A program made the position numbers and the translations under genes. Positions 58,729-64,000 of a stretch of DNA of 64,000 bases are shown here, piece after piece. This DNA is from RGIG8775 sp045660295. Lineage in GTDB: Bacteria > Bacillota > Clostridia > Oscillospirales > CAG-272. Within the stretch, counting starts at the first letter, position 1. Each line of letters starts with the position of its first letter. The stretch is taken from contig JAZRDN010000035.1 of NCBI GenBank assembly GCA_045660295.1, positions 5,488 to 69,487 of the forward strand. The letters are read 5' to 3'. The notes beneath the pieces were generated by a model, which had not been told where the DNA came from, searched no databases, and worked only from the letters and a program-made list of their open reading frames with translations.

Positions 58729-59484
58729 ATGATAACCGATGCAGAAAAAGGCAGATTTTCCGAAATTTGCCGAGATATAATAAACCGAGTTCATGAGCGT
58801 AGCGGTATAGGCACGTATAATGAAAAGATAATCCACCTCGTTCTCAAAAAGTTTTTTTGCGAGGACGAGAGTCGTCACGAGGTGAAGGAGGGGCGCTTTG
58901 TAGCCGATGCCGCCACCGACGATAGGATATTCGAGATACAGACAGGCGGATTTTACCCGTTGAAAAAGAAAATATCCTCATACCTTGAGGATACCGACAA
59001 AAAAATAACAGTTGTTTGCCCTATGAACGCTAAGCGCCGCATGATATGGGTGAATGCCGAAAGCGGTGACATGGGCGAGCCTCGCCGAGTCACGCCGGGC
59101 AGACCGAAAGCAAAGTTTTTGCGTGAGCTTATGTGGATAGCCCCGATTATAGATTTTTCGCGCATGGAGTTTAAGCTTGTGTTTCTTGACGTTGATGAAT
59201 ATAAGCTTCTTGACGGACTCGGCGCGGAGAAAAAAATAAAGGCGACCAAAATCGACCGCATACCCAAAGAGCTGGTCGATATAGTCACCCTTGACAGCAG
59301 GGAAGCGCTTGCCGCGTTTTTGCTGCCCGAAAAGCTGCCTCGCGAGTTCCGCATAAAGGAGTTTGAAAAAGCTACGGGTCTGCAAAAAAAAGGAGTGTCC
59401 GCAGGTCTCCGCGCCCTTGAGCAGCTTGGCATCATAGGGCGCGAAAAACAAGGCGGACGTGTAACATACCGTATTATGATCTGA
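58729..59484 (+). CDS. Nuclease-like protein with C-terminal winged helix, unknown
   Basis: A 251-residue protein. The N-terminal part (about 20-75) has NEKIIHLVLKKFFCEDESRH, then ADAATDDRIFEIQTGGFYPL followed by KKKISSYL. The acid, D/E-x-Q and Lys arrangement is like a PD-(D/E)XK or related nuclease core. The C-terminal part (about 190-250) forms a winged helix: EFEKATGLQKKGVSAGLRAL and IGREKQGGRVTYRI. ATG 58729 has AAAGGAG. It abuts the convergent HPr-like gene with no gap. No named family is recognised; a DNA-processing or regulatory role is inferred. Confidence 0.7.
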   Translation: MITDAEKGRFSEICRDIINRVHERSGIGTYNEKIIHLVLKKFFCEDESRHEVKEGRFVADAATDDRIFEIQTGGFYPLKKKISSYLEDTDKKITVVCPMNAKRRMIWVNAESGDMGEPRRVTPGRPKAKFLRELMWIAPIIDFSRMEFKLVFLDVDEYKLLDGLGAEKKIKATKIDRIPKELVDIVTLDSREALAAFLLPEKLPREFRIKEFEKATGLQKKGVSAGLRALEQLGIIGREKQGGRVTYRIMI

Positions 59485-59721
59485 TTACTTAACGATAAAT
59501 CTTTCGATTTTTGTGAGGAGCTCCTCGGGCTTGTCGGAATAAACAGTAAGCCTGATGGGAGAGAGCAGATCAAGGCTGAAAATACCCATGATGGATTTGC
59601 CGTCAACGATGTAACGACCCGACTGAAGATCGATTTCGTCCTCGAAAGCCGCAACCGCGTTTACAAAATCGCGGACGTCGGAAATTGTGGCGAGCTTGAT
59701 GTTTGTTGTAGTAGTTTTCAT
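59485..59721 (-). CDS. HPr-like protein lacking the phosphorylatable histidine
   Basis: The 78-residue protein has the size and fold pattern of the PTS carrier HPr. The regulatory Ser46 region is conserved as DGKSIMGIFSLDL, as is the C-terminal helix. The His15 block (normally GLHARPA) is replaced by IKLATISDVRDFVNAV, so it cannot carry phosphate in sugar transport. It is thus Crh-like in logic: a possible regulatory protein phosphorylated on serine by HPr kinase. It stands alone with a consensus promoter. Confidence 0.82.
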   Translation of the reverse strand: MKTTTTNIKLATISDVRDFVNAVAAFEDEIDLQSGRYIVDGKSIMGIFSLDLLSPIRLTVYSDKPEELLTKIERFIVK

Positions 59722-59754
59722 AGTAGTCTCCTTTCGTAAAAACGCTACATGATA

Positions 59755-59783
59755 ATTATATCGTTAAATCGTATTTTTGTCAA
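59755..59783 (-). promoter_or_regulatory. Promoter of the HPr-like gene
   Basis: Minus-strand TTGACA (59778-59783), 17 bp, TATAAT (59755-59760): perfect consensus. Confidence 0.88.
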
Positions 59784-59905
59784 TATTTTTTCTTGAAATG
59801 TTTGGAAATGAAGTCTTGTAAGCTCTTTTTTGCCTTTTATTTGCTTTGAAAACAGTCTTTTACGGCAATGGAATAAAAAATATCGAATAATTTTTAAAAA
59901 AGCTA

Positions 59906-59957
59906 TTGACAAAGGCAGGGTAATAGTGTATAATCAATGTGTACCGAAAAGGTATAC
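59906..59957 (+). promoter_or_regulatory. Promoter and operator-like repeat of the Rrf2-rubrerythrin unit
   Basis: TTGACA (59906-59911), 17 bp, TATAAT (59929-59934). GTGTACC (59939-59945) and GGTATAC (59951-59957) form an inverted repeat (6 of 7) around the predicted start of transcription, a likely autoregulatory site for the Rrf2 protein. Confidence 0.75.
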
Positions 59958-59975
59958 AATGAGGAGGCGATAAAT

Positions 59976-60377
59976 TTGAGAATAACACAGGAGGCGGATT
60001 ACGCCTTGCGTATAGTGGCACTGCTCGCATCGCACGACAGTATTTTAGACGCTAACACGATAGCCGATGAAGCGGGAGTGACACAAAGGTTCGCTCTTAA
60101 GATTCTCAGAAAGCTGGTCCTCGGAGAGCTTGTGTCGTCCCAAAAGGGAGCAAGCGGCGGTTATCGGCTTGCCGGAAGTGCTGAGGATATCACTCTTAAG
60201 GATGTAATCGAGCTTATTGATGGCGAGATAGCGATATCAAAGTGCCTGTTTCACGAGCATATTTGCTCAAAGCAGGGCGAGAACAAAAGCGCTTGCAAGA
60301 TACACAGAATATTCGATGCTATAAATAACGATCTGGTCGCGAGACTGGAGAATATAACCATAGCGTCGGTAATATAA
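59976..60377 (+). CDS. Rrf2-family transcriptional regulator
   Basis: The 133-residue regulator has a winged helix with the family start RITQEADYALRIVALLASHD and FALKILRKLVLGELVSSQKG, wing SGGYRLAG, and a C-terminal Cys cluster (CLFHEHICSKQGENKSAC) like that which holds an iron-sulfur cluster in IscR/NsrR-type proteins. The start is TTG 59976 with GAGGAGG upstream; the longer ATG frame begins at the promoter. It is followed by reverse rubrerythrin, so oxidative or redox stress control is likely. Confidence 0.92.
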   Translation: MRITQEADYALRIVALLASHDSILDANTIADEAGVTQRFALKILRKLVLGELVSSQKGASGGYRLAGSAEDITLKDVIELIDGEIAISKCLFHEHICSKQGENKSACKIHRIFDAINNDLVARLENITIASVI

Positions 60378-60414
60378 AAATTAAAAACATTACATATTTC
60401 AGGAGGAAATTATT

Positions 60415-61005
60415 ATGAAAAAGTATGTATGCCCCGTATGCGGTTACGTTCATGAGGGAGAGCTTCCCGAGGGATTTGCTTGCCCCGTATGTAAGGTTCC
60501 CGGAACTAAGTTCAAGGTGATGGAAAACACAGCTCTCGCGGCTGAGCATGAGTTCGGTATTTATGAAAAGACCGTAAAGAATAACCCCGATATTTCCGAT
60601 GAGGATAAGGCTTATATCCTTGAGCAGCTTATGGCTAACTTCCACGGCGAGTGCTCCGAGGTTGGTATGTACCTCTGCATGGCACGCATCGCGCACCGCG
60701 AGGGATATCCCGAGATCGGTCTCTACTGGGAAAAGGCAGCTTATGAGGAAGCTGAGCACGCCGCAAAGTTTGCTGAGCTTCTTGGCAGCACGCTTGAGCC
60801 TAACATGAAGGCTACAACCAAGGATAACCTTGCATGGAGAGTTGACTGCGAGTACGGTGCTACCGCAGGTAAGTTCGACCTTGCGTCCTGCGCAAAGAAG
60901 AACGGACTTGACGCTATCCACGACACAGTACATGAAATGGCTCGCGACGAAGCTCGTCACGGCAAGGCTCTTGAGGGTCTGCTTAACAGATACTTCGGCA
61001 AATAA
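60415..61005 (+). CDS. Reverse rubrerythrin (NADH-linked peroxide reductase component)
   Basis: The 196-residue non-heme iron protein has an N-terminal rubredoxin-like domain (YVCPVCGYVHEG, CPVCKVPG, about 1-40) and a C-terminal ferritin-like four-helix bundle (FHGECSEVGMYLCMARIAHR, EEAEHAAKFAEL, EMARDEARHGKALEG). The domain order is reversed relative to classic rubrerythrin, as in Clostridial revRbr, which reduces H2O2 and O2. It follows an Rrf2 regulator by 37 bp with an AGGAGG site. Its last 16 codons are repeated at 61248. Confidence 0.95.
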   Translation: MKKYVCPVCGYVHEGELPEGFACPVCKVPGTKFKVMENTALAAEHEFGIYEKTVKNNPDISDEDKAYILEQLMANFHGECSEVGMYLCMARIAHREGYPEIGLYWEKAAYEEAEHAAKFAELLGSTLEPNMKATTKDNLAWRVDCEYGATAGKFDLASCAKKNGLDAIHDTVHEMARDEARHGKALEGLLNRYFGK

Positions 61006-61014
61006 TTTCAAGAA

Positions 61015-61236
61015 ATGTCTTACATTCCAAATAAATGTCCCAAATGCCATAGGTCTGGCCCATGGAGAGAGGATGTGAATCCTTTTAAAGCGGGCATTCC
61101 CACTCCTTGGGGGCGTATTCGCCTTAGCTTTGTGAGTTGGCCATTCAATAAATTGTTTGGGCGTTCATTGGGGCATTACACGATGTCCTACAGATGTCGT
61201 AACTGTGGATTTAAAAAGAAGTATCAAATTCAATAG
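61015..61236 (+). CDS. Small zinc-ribbon protein, unknown
   Basis: A 73-residue basic protein with two Cys pairs: CPKCHRSG near the N-terminus and CRNCGFKK near the C-terminus, about 52 residues apart, a treble-clef or zinc-ribbon layout. The middle contains PFKAGIPTPWGRIRLSF and aromatic residues. The ribosome site is weak, so coupling from the rubrerythrin 9 bp upstream is likely. It lies between rubrerythrin and a fragment of a second rubrerythrin. Its function and origin are unknown; codon use is more AT-rich than the flanks. Confidence 0.6.
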   Translation: MSYIPNKCPKCHRSGPWREDVNPFKAGIPTPWGRIRLSFVSWPFNKLFGRSLGHYTMSYRCRNCGFKKKYQIQ

Positions 61237-61247
61237 GATATTCTTAA

Positions 61248-61295
61248 CACGGCAAGGCTCTTGAGGGACTTCTTAACAGATACTTCAAGGCATAA
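61248..61295 (+). pseudogene. 3' end of a second rubrerythrin copy
   Basis: Sixteen codons, HGKALEGLLNRYFKA then TAA, repeat the end of the intact gene. CACGGCAAGGCTCTTGAGGG is identical to 60958-60977, and a further 15-bp identity follows. There is no start, so this is residue of a tandem duplication. Confidence 0.8.
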
Positions 61296-61330
61296 GATAA
61301 ACCTAATAAACATAAGGCTTTAAAGCCACA

Positions 61331-61354
61331 AAGAGCGGTCACACGACCGCTCTT
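61331..61354 (+). terminator. Terminator of the rubrerythrin unit
   Basis: AAGAGCGGTC and GACCGCTCTT form a perfect 10-bp stem with an ACAC loop, followed by CTTTT. Confidence 0.92.
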
Positions 61355-61359
61355 CTTTT

Positions 61360-61589
61360 ATGCCTTATTTAGCCTCAATTCAGCCTTCAACTATGGAACT
61401 TTTATGGAACTTTCCAATTCTTAAAATCGTGAAATAGATGCGAAGGTAGGCGTTGTGTCCTTGATGATACACCAAGTCTGTGGGCTTTTCGTTGTTCGAT
61501 TTTTCCAAACACCACAGGAAGAGTGGATACTGTTAAAATATTATTTTTTGACAAAAACTTCGCTGTTTCGGAAATCTGTCGAACACCGC
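61360..61589. other. Intergenic region without recognised gene
   Basis: About 230 bp between the rubrerythrin terminator and the LysR promoter. It has a direct repeat ATGGAACTTT (61393 and 61404) and a 76-codon minus-strand frame with no ribosome site or recognisable family. Nothing can be firmly assigned. Confidence 0.5.
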
Positions 61590-61618
61590 TTGATTTATTC
61601 GGAGTTTTATGATAAAAT
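61590..61618 (+). promoter_or_regulatory. Promoter of the LysR gene
   Basis: TTGATT (61590-61595), 17 bp, TAAAAT (61613-61618), about 44 bp before the start codon. Confidence 0.65.
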
Positions 61619-61661
61619 ATATAAGTAAGCATTATATTGCCAACGGAGGAGGGGCTTGTTT

Positions 61662-62585
61662 ATGAATATACTGCATATGAAATACGCTATTGAGGTGGCA
61701 AGGCTCGGCTCGTTAAATAAGGCGGCGGAAACGCTTATGATAGCGCAGCCCAATCTCAGCCGTTCAATTAAGGATCTGGAAGCCGACCTCGGAATTACGA
61801 TATTCCAGAGAAGCGCAAAGGGTATGGTGCTCACTCCCGACGGGGAAGAGTTTATGGACTATGCGCGCGACATTCTTCACCGCATTGAAAAAATCGAGCA
61901 GTCCTACCGTGACGGCTCTCACAAGAAGCGCAAGTTTTCTATATCGGTTCCGCGCGCGTGCTACATATCCGCGGCATTTGCCGAATTTTCAAAGTCTATC
62001 GGCGATGCGGATGTGGAGATATACTATAAGGAAACCAACTCAAAGAAAACGATCAACAAGATTCTCACAAATGAATACAAGCTTGGAATTATAAGATATG
62101 CCGAGAGCTACGATAAGTATTATAAATCGATGCTTGAGGAAAAAGGACTTTGCTATGAGATGGTTGCCGAATTTTCATACGTTCTGATTATGAGCAAAGA
62201 TAACCCTCTCGCTGAGAAGGAAACGATTACCTATGAGGATCTCTCGTCCTATATTGAGATTGCCCACGCCGATCATTACGTTCCCTCGCTTTCAATGTCA
62301 AAGGTATTCAGAGAGGAGCTTCCCGACAATATCGGACAAAGAATTTTCGTGTTTGAGAGAGCAAGTCAGTTCGACCTTTTATCTGAAAATCCGAGAACCT
62401 TTATGTGGGTATCTCCCGCTTCGCAGAAAATACTTGACAGATATAATCTTGTTCAGCGAGTTTTCGAGGGCAACAAAAAGACGTACAAGGATATTTTGAT
62501 ATATCATAAGGGCTATAAGCTTACAAAGCTTGATAATGAGTTTATTACAGCGCTTTGCGAATCGAGACGAAAATATATTAAATAG
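61662..62585 (+). CDS. LysR-family transcriptional regulator
   Basis: The 307-residue regulator has an N-terminal winged helix: MKYAIEVARLGSLNKAAETL, then AQPNLSRSIKDLEADLGITIF and the usual wing RSAKGMVLTPDG. The effector domain (about 92-300) is the periplasmic-binding-like fold. ATG 61662, 7 bp after GGAGGAGGGG, is preferred to TTG 61656. It lies directly upstream of adhE in the same direction, so it may control it through the inverted repeat at 62641. Confidence 0.93.
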   Translation: MNILHMKYAIEVARLGSLNKAAETLMIAQPNLSRSIKDLEADLGITIFQRSAKGMVLTPDGEEFMDYARDILHRIEKIEQSYRDGSHKKRKFSISVPRACYISAAFAEFSKSIGDADVEIYYKETNSKKTINKILTNEYKLGIIRYAESYDKYYKSMLEEKGLCYEMVAEFSYVLIMSKDNPLAEKETITYEDLSSYIEIAHADHYVPSLSMSKVFREELPDNIGQRIFVFERASQFDLLSENPRTFMWVSPASQKILDRYNLVQRVFEGNKKTYKDILIYHKGYKLTKLDNEFITALCESRRKYIK

Positions 62586-62590
62586 GTATA

Positions 62591-62625
62591 AAAAGCAGTT
62601 CCGTTGCTATGACGGAGCTGCTTTT
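62591..62625 (+). terminator. Terminator of the LysR gene
   Basis: AAAAGCAG/CTGCTTTT and CCGT/ACGG form a stem with a 2-nt internal loop, followed by a T run. It isolates LysR from adhE. Confidence 0.88.
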
Positions 62626-62640
62626 TTTGTCAGAAAACGG

Positions 62641-62671
62641 GTTATATCGAAACGTATAATACCGATATAAC
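62641..62671 (+). promoter_or_regulatory. Inverted repeat upstream of adhE
   Basis: GTTATATCG (62641-62649) and CGATATAAC (62663-62671) are a perfect 9-bp inverted repeat around a 13-bp spacer, 30 bp upstream of the adhE -10 region. Spacing suits a dimeric regulator such as the neighbouring LysR protein; the link is inferred. Confidence 0.55.
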
Positions 62672-62700
62672 ATTTTAATAATTCCCAAACGCGAAAAAGT

Positions 62701-62718
62701 ATGTTAAAATATTAACGA
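62701..62718 (+). promoter_or_regulatory. Rex-like operator over the adhE -10 box
   Basis: ATGTTAAAATATTAACGA contains GTTAA, four bases, TTAAC, the core of the Clostridial Rex consensus TTGTTAANNNNTTAACAA. It overlaps the -10 TAAAAT (62705-62710). Rex is an NADH-sensing repressor of fermentation genes including adhE. Confidence 0.65.
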
Positions 62719-62783
62719 ACTCGGGTGAGGCTTATGCCAAACCAAATTCCAAACAGTAAATAATTTTTAGGAGGACATATAAA

Positions 62784-64000
62784 ATGGAACCCAAGACTTA
62801 TGAAATCGTGGACAGTGTAGAAGCACTGCAGGGCGCGCTCGCTCGTGTAAGAGCGGCACAGAAGGTTTTCGCAACCTACACTCAGGAGCAGGTTGACAAG
62901 ATCTTCTTGGCAGCGGCATCTGCCGCAGACAAGGCAAGAATCTCTCTTGCAAAGCTCGCGGTTGAGGAAACCGGAATGGGTATCGTAGAGGATAAGGTAA
63001 TAAAGAACCACTACGCTGCCGAATATATTTACAATGCTTATAAGGAAACCAAGACCTGTGGAGTAATCGAGGAGGACAAGGCTTTCGGTATCAGAAAGAT
63101 CGCAGAGCCTATCGGCGTTGTTGCCGCTGTTATTCCCACGACTAACCCCACTTCCACCGCAATCTTCAAGTGCTTGCTCGCACTCAAGACTCGCAACGCC
63201 ATTATTATCAGCCCTCACCCCCGCGCAAAGAATGCAACGATTGCAGCGGCAAAGCTCATTCTTGAAGCAGCAGAAGCGGCAGGCGCACCTGAGGGAATCA
63301 TTGATTGGATCGACGTTCCTTCTCTTGATATGACCAATACCGTAATGAAGGAAGCAGATATTATCCTTGCAACCGGCGGCCCCGGAATGGTTAAGGCTGC
63401 TTACTCCTCCGGCAAGCCGGCCCTCGGTGTTGGCGCAGGTAACACTCCCGCAATCATCGACGACAGCGCAGATATCCTCCTCGCTGTTAACTCGATTATT
63501 CACTCGAAGACCTTTGATAACGGTATGATTTGCGCATCCGAGCAGTCGGTTATCGTTCTTGAGTCTATTTATGACGCGGTAAAGGCTGAGTTTGCCGCAA
63601 GAGGCTGCTACTTCCTCGATCCCATGGAAACCGAAAAGGTTCGTAAGACCATCATCATCAACGGCGCTCTGAACGCGAAGATCGTAGGACAGAAGGCGGC
63701 TAAAATCGCAGAGCTTGCAGGCGTTACCGTTCCCGCAGGCACGAAGATCCTCATCGGTGAGGTCGAGAGCGTAGAGCTCTCCGAGGAGTTTGCGCACGAG
63801 AAGCTCTCTCCCGTACTTGCTATGTACCGCGCAAAGACCTTCGAGGAAGCGCTTGACAAGGCTGATAAGCTTGTTGAGGACGGCGGCTTCGGTCATACCG
63901 CCTCGCTCTACATCAACGAGATCACACAAAAGGAAAAGCTTGCCGCGTACGAGGCAAGAATGAGAACCTGCCGTATTCTCGTAAACACTCCCTCCGCTCA
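62784..64000 (+). CDS. adhE: Aldehyde dehydrogenase, AdhE N-terminal part (3' end cut by window edge)
   Basis: The frame is open from ATG 62784 (AGGAGG 10 bp upstream) to the window end, 405 full codons. It matches the acetaldehyde dehydrogenase (CoA-acylating) half of AdhE: IAEPIGVVAAVIPTTNPTST, ILATGGPGMVKAAYSSGKPA, GVGAGNTPAIID and the catalytic Cys in SKTFDNGMICASEQSV. This activity reduces acetyl-CoA to acetaldehyde and reoxidises NADH. The alcohol dehydrogenase half would lie beyond the edge, so a stand-alone aldehyde dehydrogenase is not excluded. A Rex-like site fits this role. Confidence 0.93.
   Translation, partial: MEPKTYEIVDSVEALQGALARVRAAQKVFATYTQEQVDKIFLAAASAADKARISLAKLAVEETGMGIVEDKVIKNHYAAEYIYNAYKETKTCGVIEEDKAFGIRKIAEPIGVVAAVIPTTNPTSTAIFKCLLALKTRNAIIISPHPRAKNATIAAAKLILEAAEAAGAPEGIIDWIDVPSLDMTNTVMKEADIILATGGPGMVKAAYSSGKPALGVGAGNTPAIIDDSADILLAVNSIIHSKTFDNGMICASEQSVIVLESIYDAVKAEFAARGCYFLDPMETEKVRKTIIINGALNAKIVGQKAAKIAELAGVTVPAGTKILIGEVESVELSEEFAHEKLSPVLAMYRAKTFEEALDKADKLVEDGGFGHTASLYINEITQKEKLAAYEARMRTCRILVNTPSA

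Noticed and set aside
61402..61632. 76-codon minus-strand ORF between rubrerythrin and LysR
   Set aside because: It crosses the LysR promoter, lacks a ribosome site and has no recognisable family.
62734..62763. 9-codon leader peptide before adhE (MPNQIPNSK)
   Set aside because: The possible ribosome site is too close to the ATG (3 bp), and no attenuator hairpin follows.
62712..63929. 405-codon minus-strand open frame opposite adhE
   Set aside because: The plus strand encodes a complete AdhE-type aldehyde dehydrogenase N-terminus here; the minus frame has no recognisable motifs.

Overview
The window looks like a chromosomal stretch from an endospore-forming member of the Clostridia, probably a gut or anaerobic-digester lineage related to the Oscillospirales. 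This rests on spoVM and spoIVB, the classic Firmicutes run yicC-remA-gmk-rpoZ-priA-def-fmt-rsmB-rlmN-prpC-prkC-rsgA-thiN-spoVM, GGAGG-type ribosome binding sites, AT-rich sigma-A promoters (TTGACA, 17 bp, TATAAT), and anaerobe genes (reverse rubrerythrin, AdhE, radical SAM enzymes). The species cannot be named from sequence alone. No rRNA, tRNA, CRISPR array, prophage or intact insertion sequence was seen.

Layout. 1-339: start of a lipoprotein cut by the window edge. 431-7668 (minus): a shikimate/chorismate operon read as aroB-aroA-maf-aroC-MFS-chorismate mutase-aroE/aroK fusion-aroQ. Its leader (7665-7935) holds a consensus promoter, a Phe/Tyr-rich leader peptide, a hairpin that hides the ribosome binding site of a second small ORF, an intrinsic terminator inside that second ORF, and a third small ORF overlapping the aroB start. 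This is the most interesting element of the window. 8105-9418 (plus): a CNNM/HlyC-type membrane protein. 9495-18329 (minus): DUF2232-gdpP-rplI-dnaB-tilS-ftsH, with a MITE-like inverted-repeat element between tilS and ftsH. 18612-23677 (plus): the rimP-nusA-rnpM-L7Ae-infB translation operon. 23692-23999: terminators, a decayed XRE regulator and a repeat-rich control region.

24000-38617 (minus): ygiQ, spoVM and the conserved run up to yicC, covering GTPase, Ser/Thr kinase and phosphatase, translation initiation, omega subunit, GMP kinase and RemA. 38865-39932 (plus): efp and a Cys/Asp-rich protein, then an internally deleted alpha/beta hydrolase. 40478-46270: hemolysin III, a DUF4349 lipoprotein behind an ECF-type promoter, a sugar oxidoreductase/isomerase pair, an SPFH protein and tmk. 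46390-51935 (minus): galK, a membrane protein, walJ, rlmH, an EamA transporter and a repeat-containing lipoprotein. 52006-57264: a DHHW envelope protein, a small membrane protein with an OadB-like motif, an AraC remnant, and a 706-residue protein of unknown family divergent from an intact AraC regulator. 57337-64000: spoIVB, a nuclease-like/winged-helix protein, an HPr-like protein without the usual histidine, an Rrf2-reverse rubrerythrin peroxide-defence pair with debris of a second rubrerythrin, a LysR regulator, and adhE behind a Rex-like operator.

The core genes form ordinary housekeeping operons. The accessory interest lies in the control regions (aro leader, ECF promoter, AraC repeats, Rex-like site) and in several gene remnants that record recent deletion and duplication.
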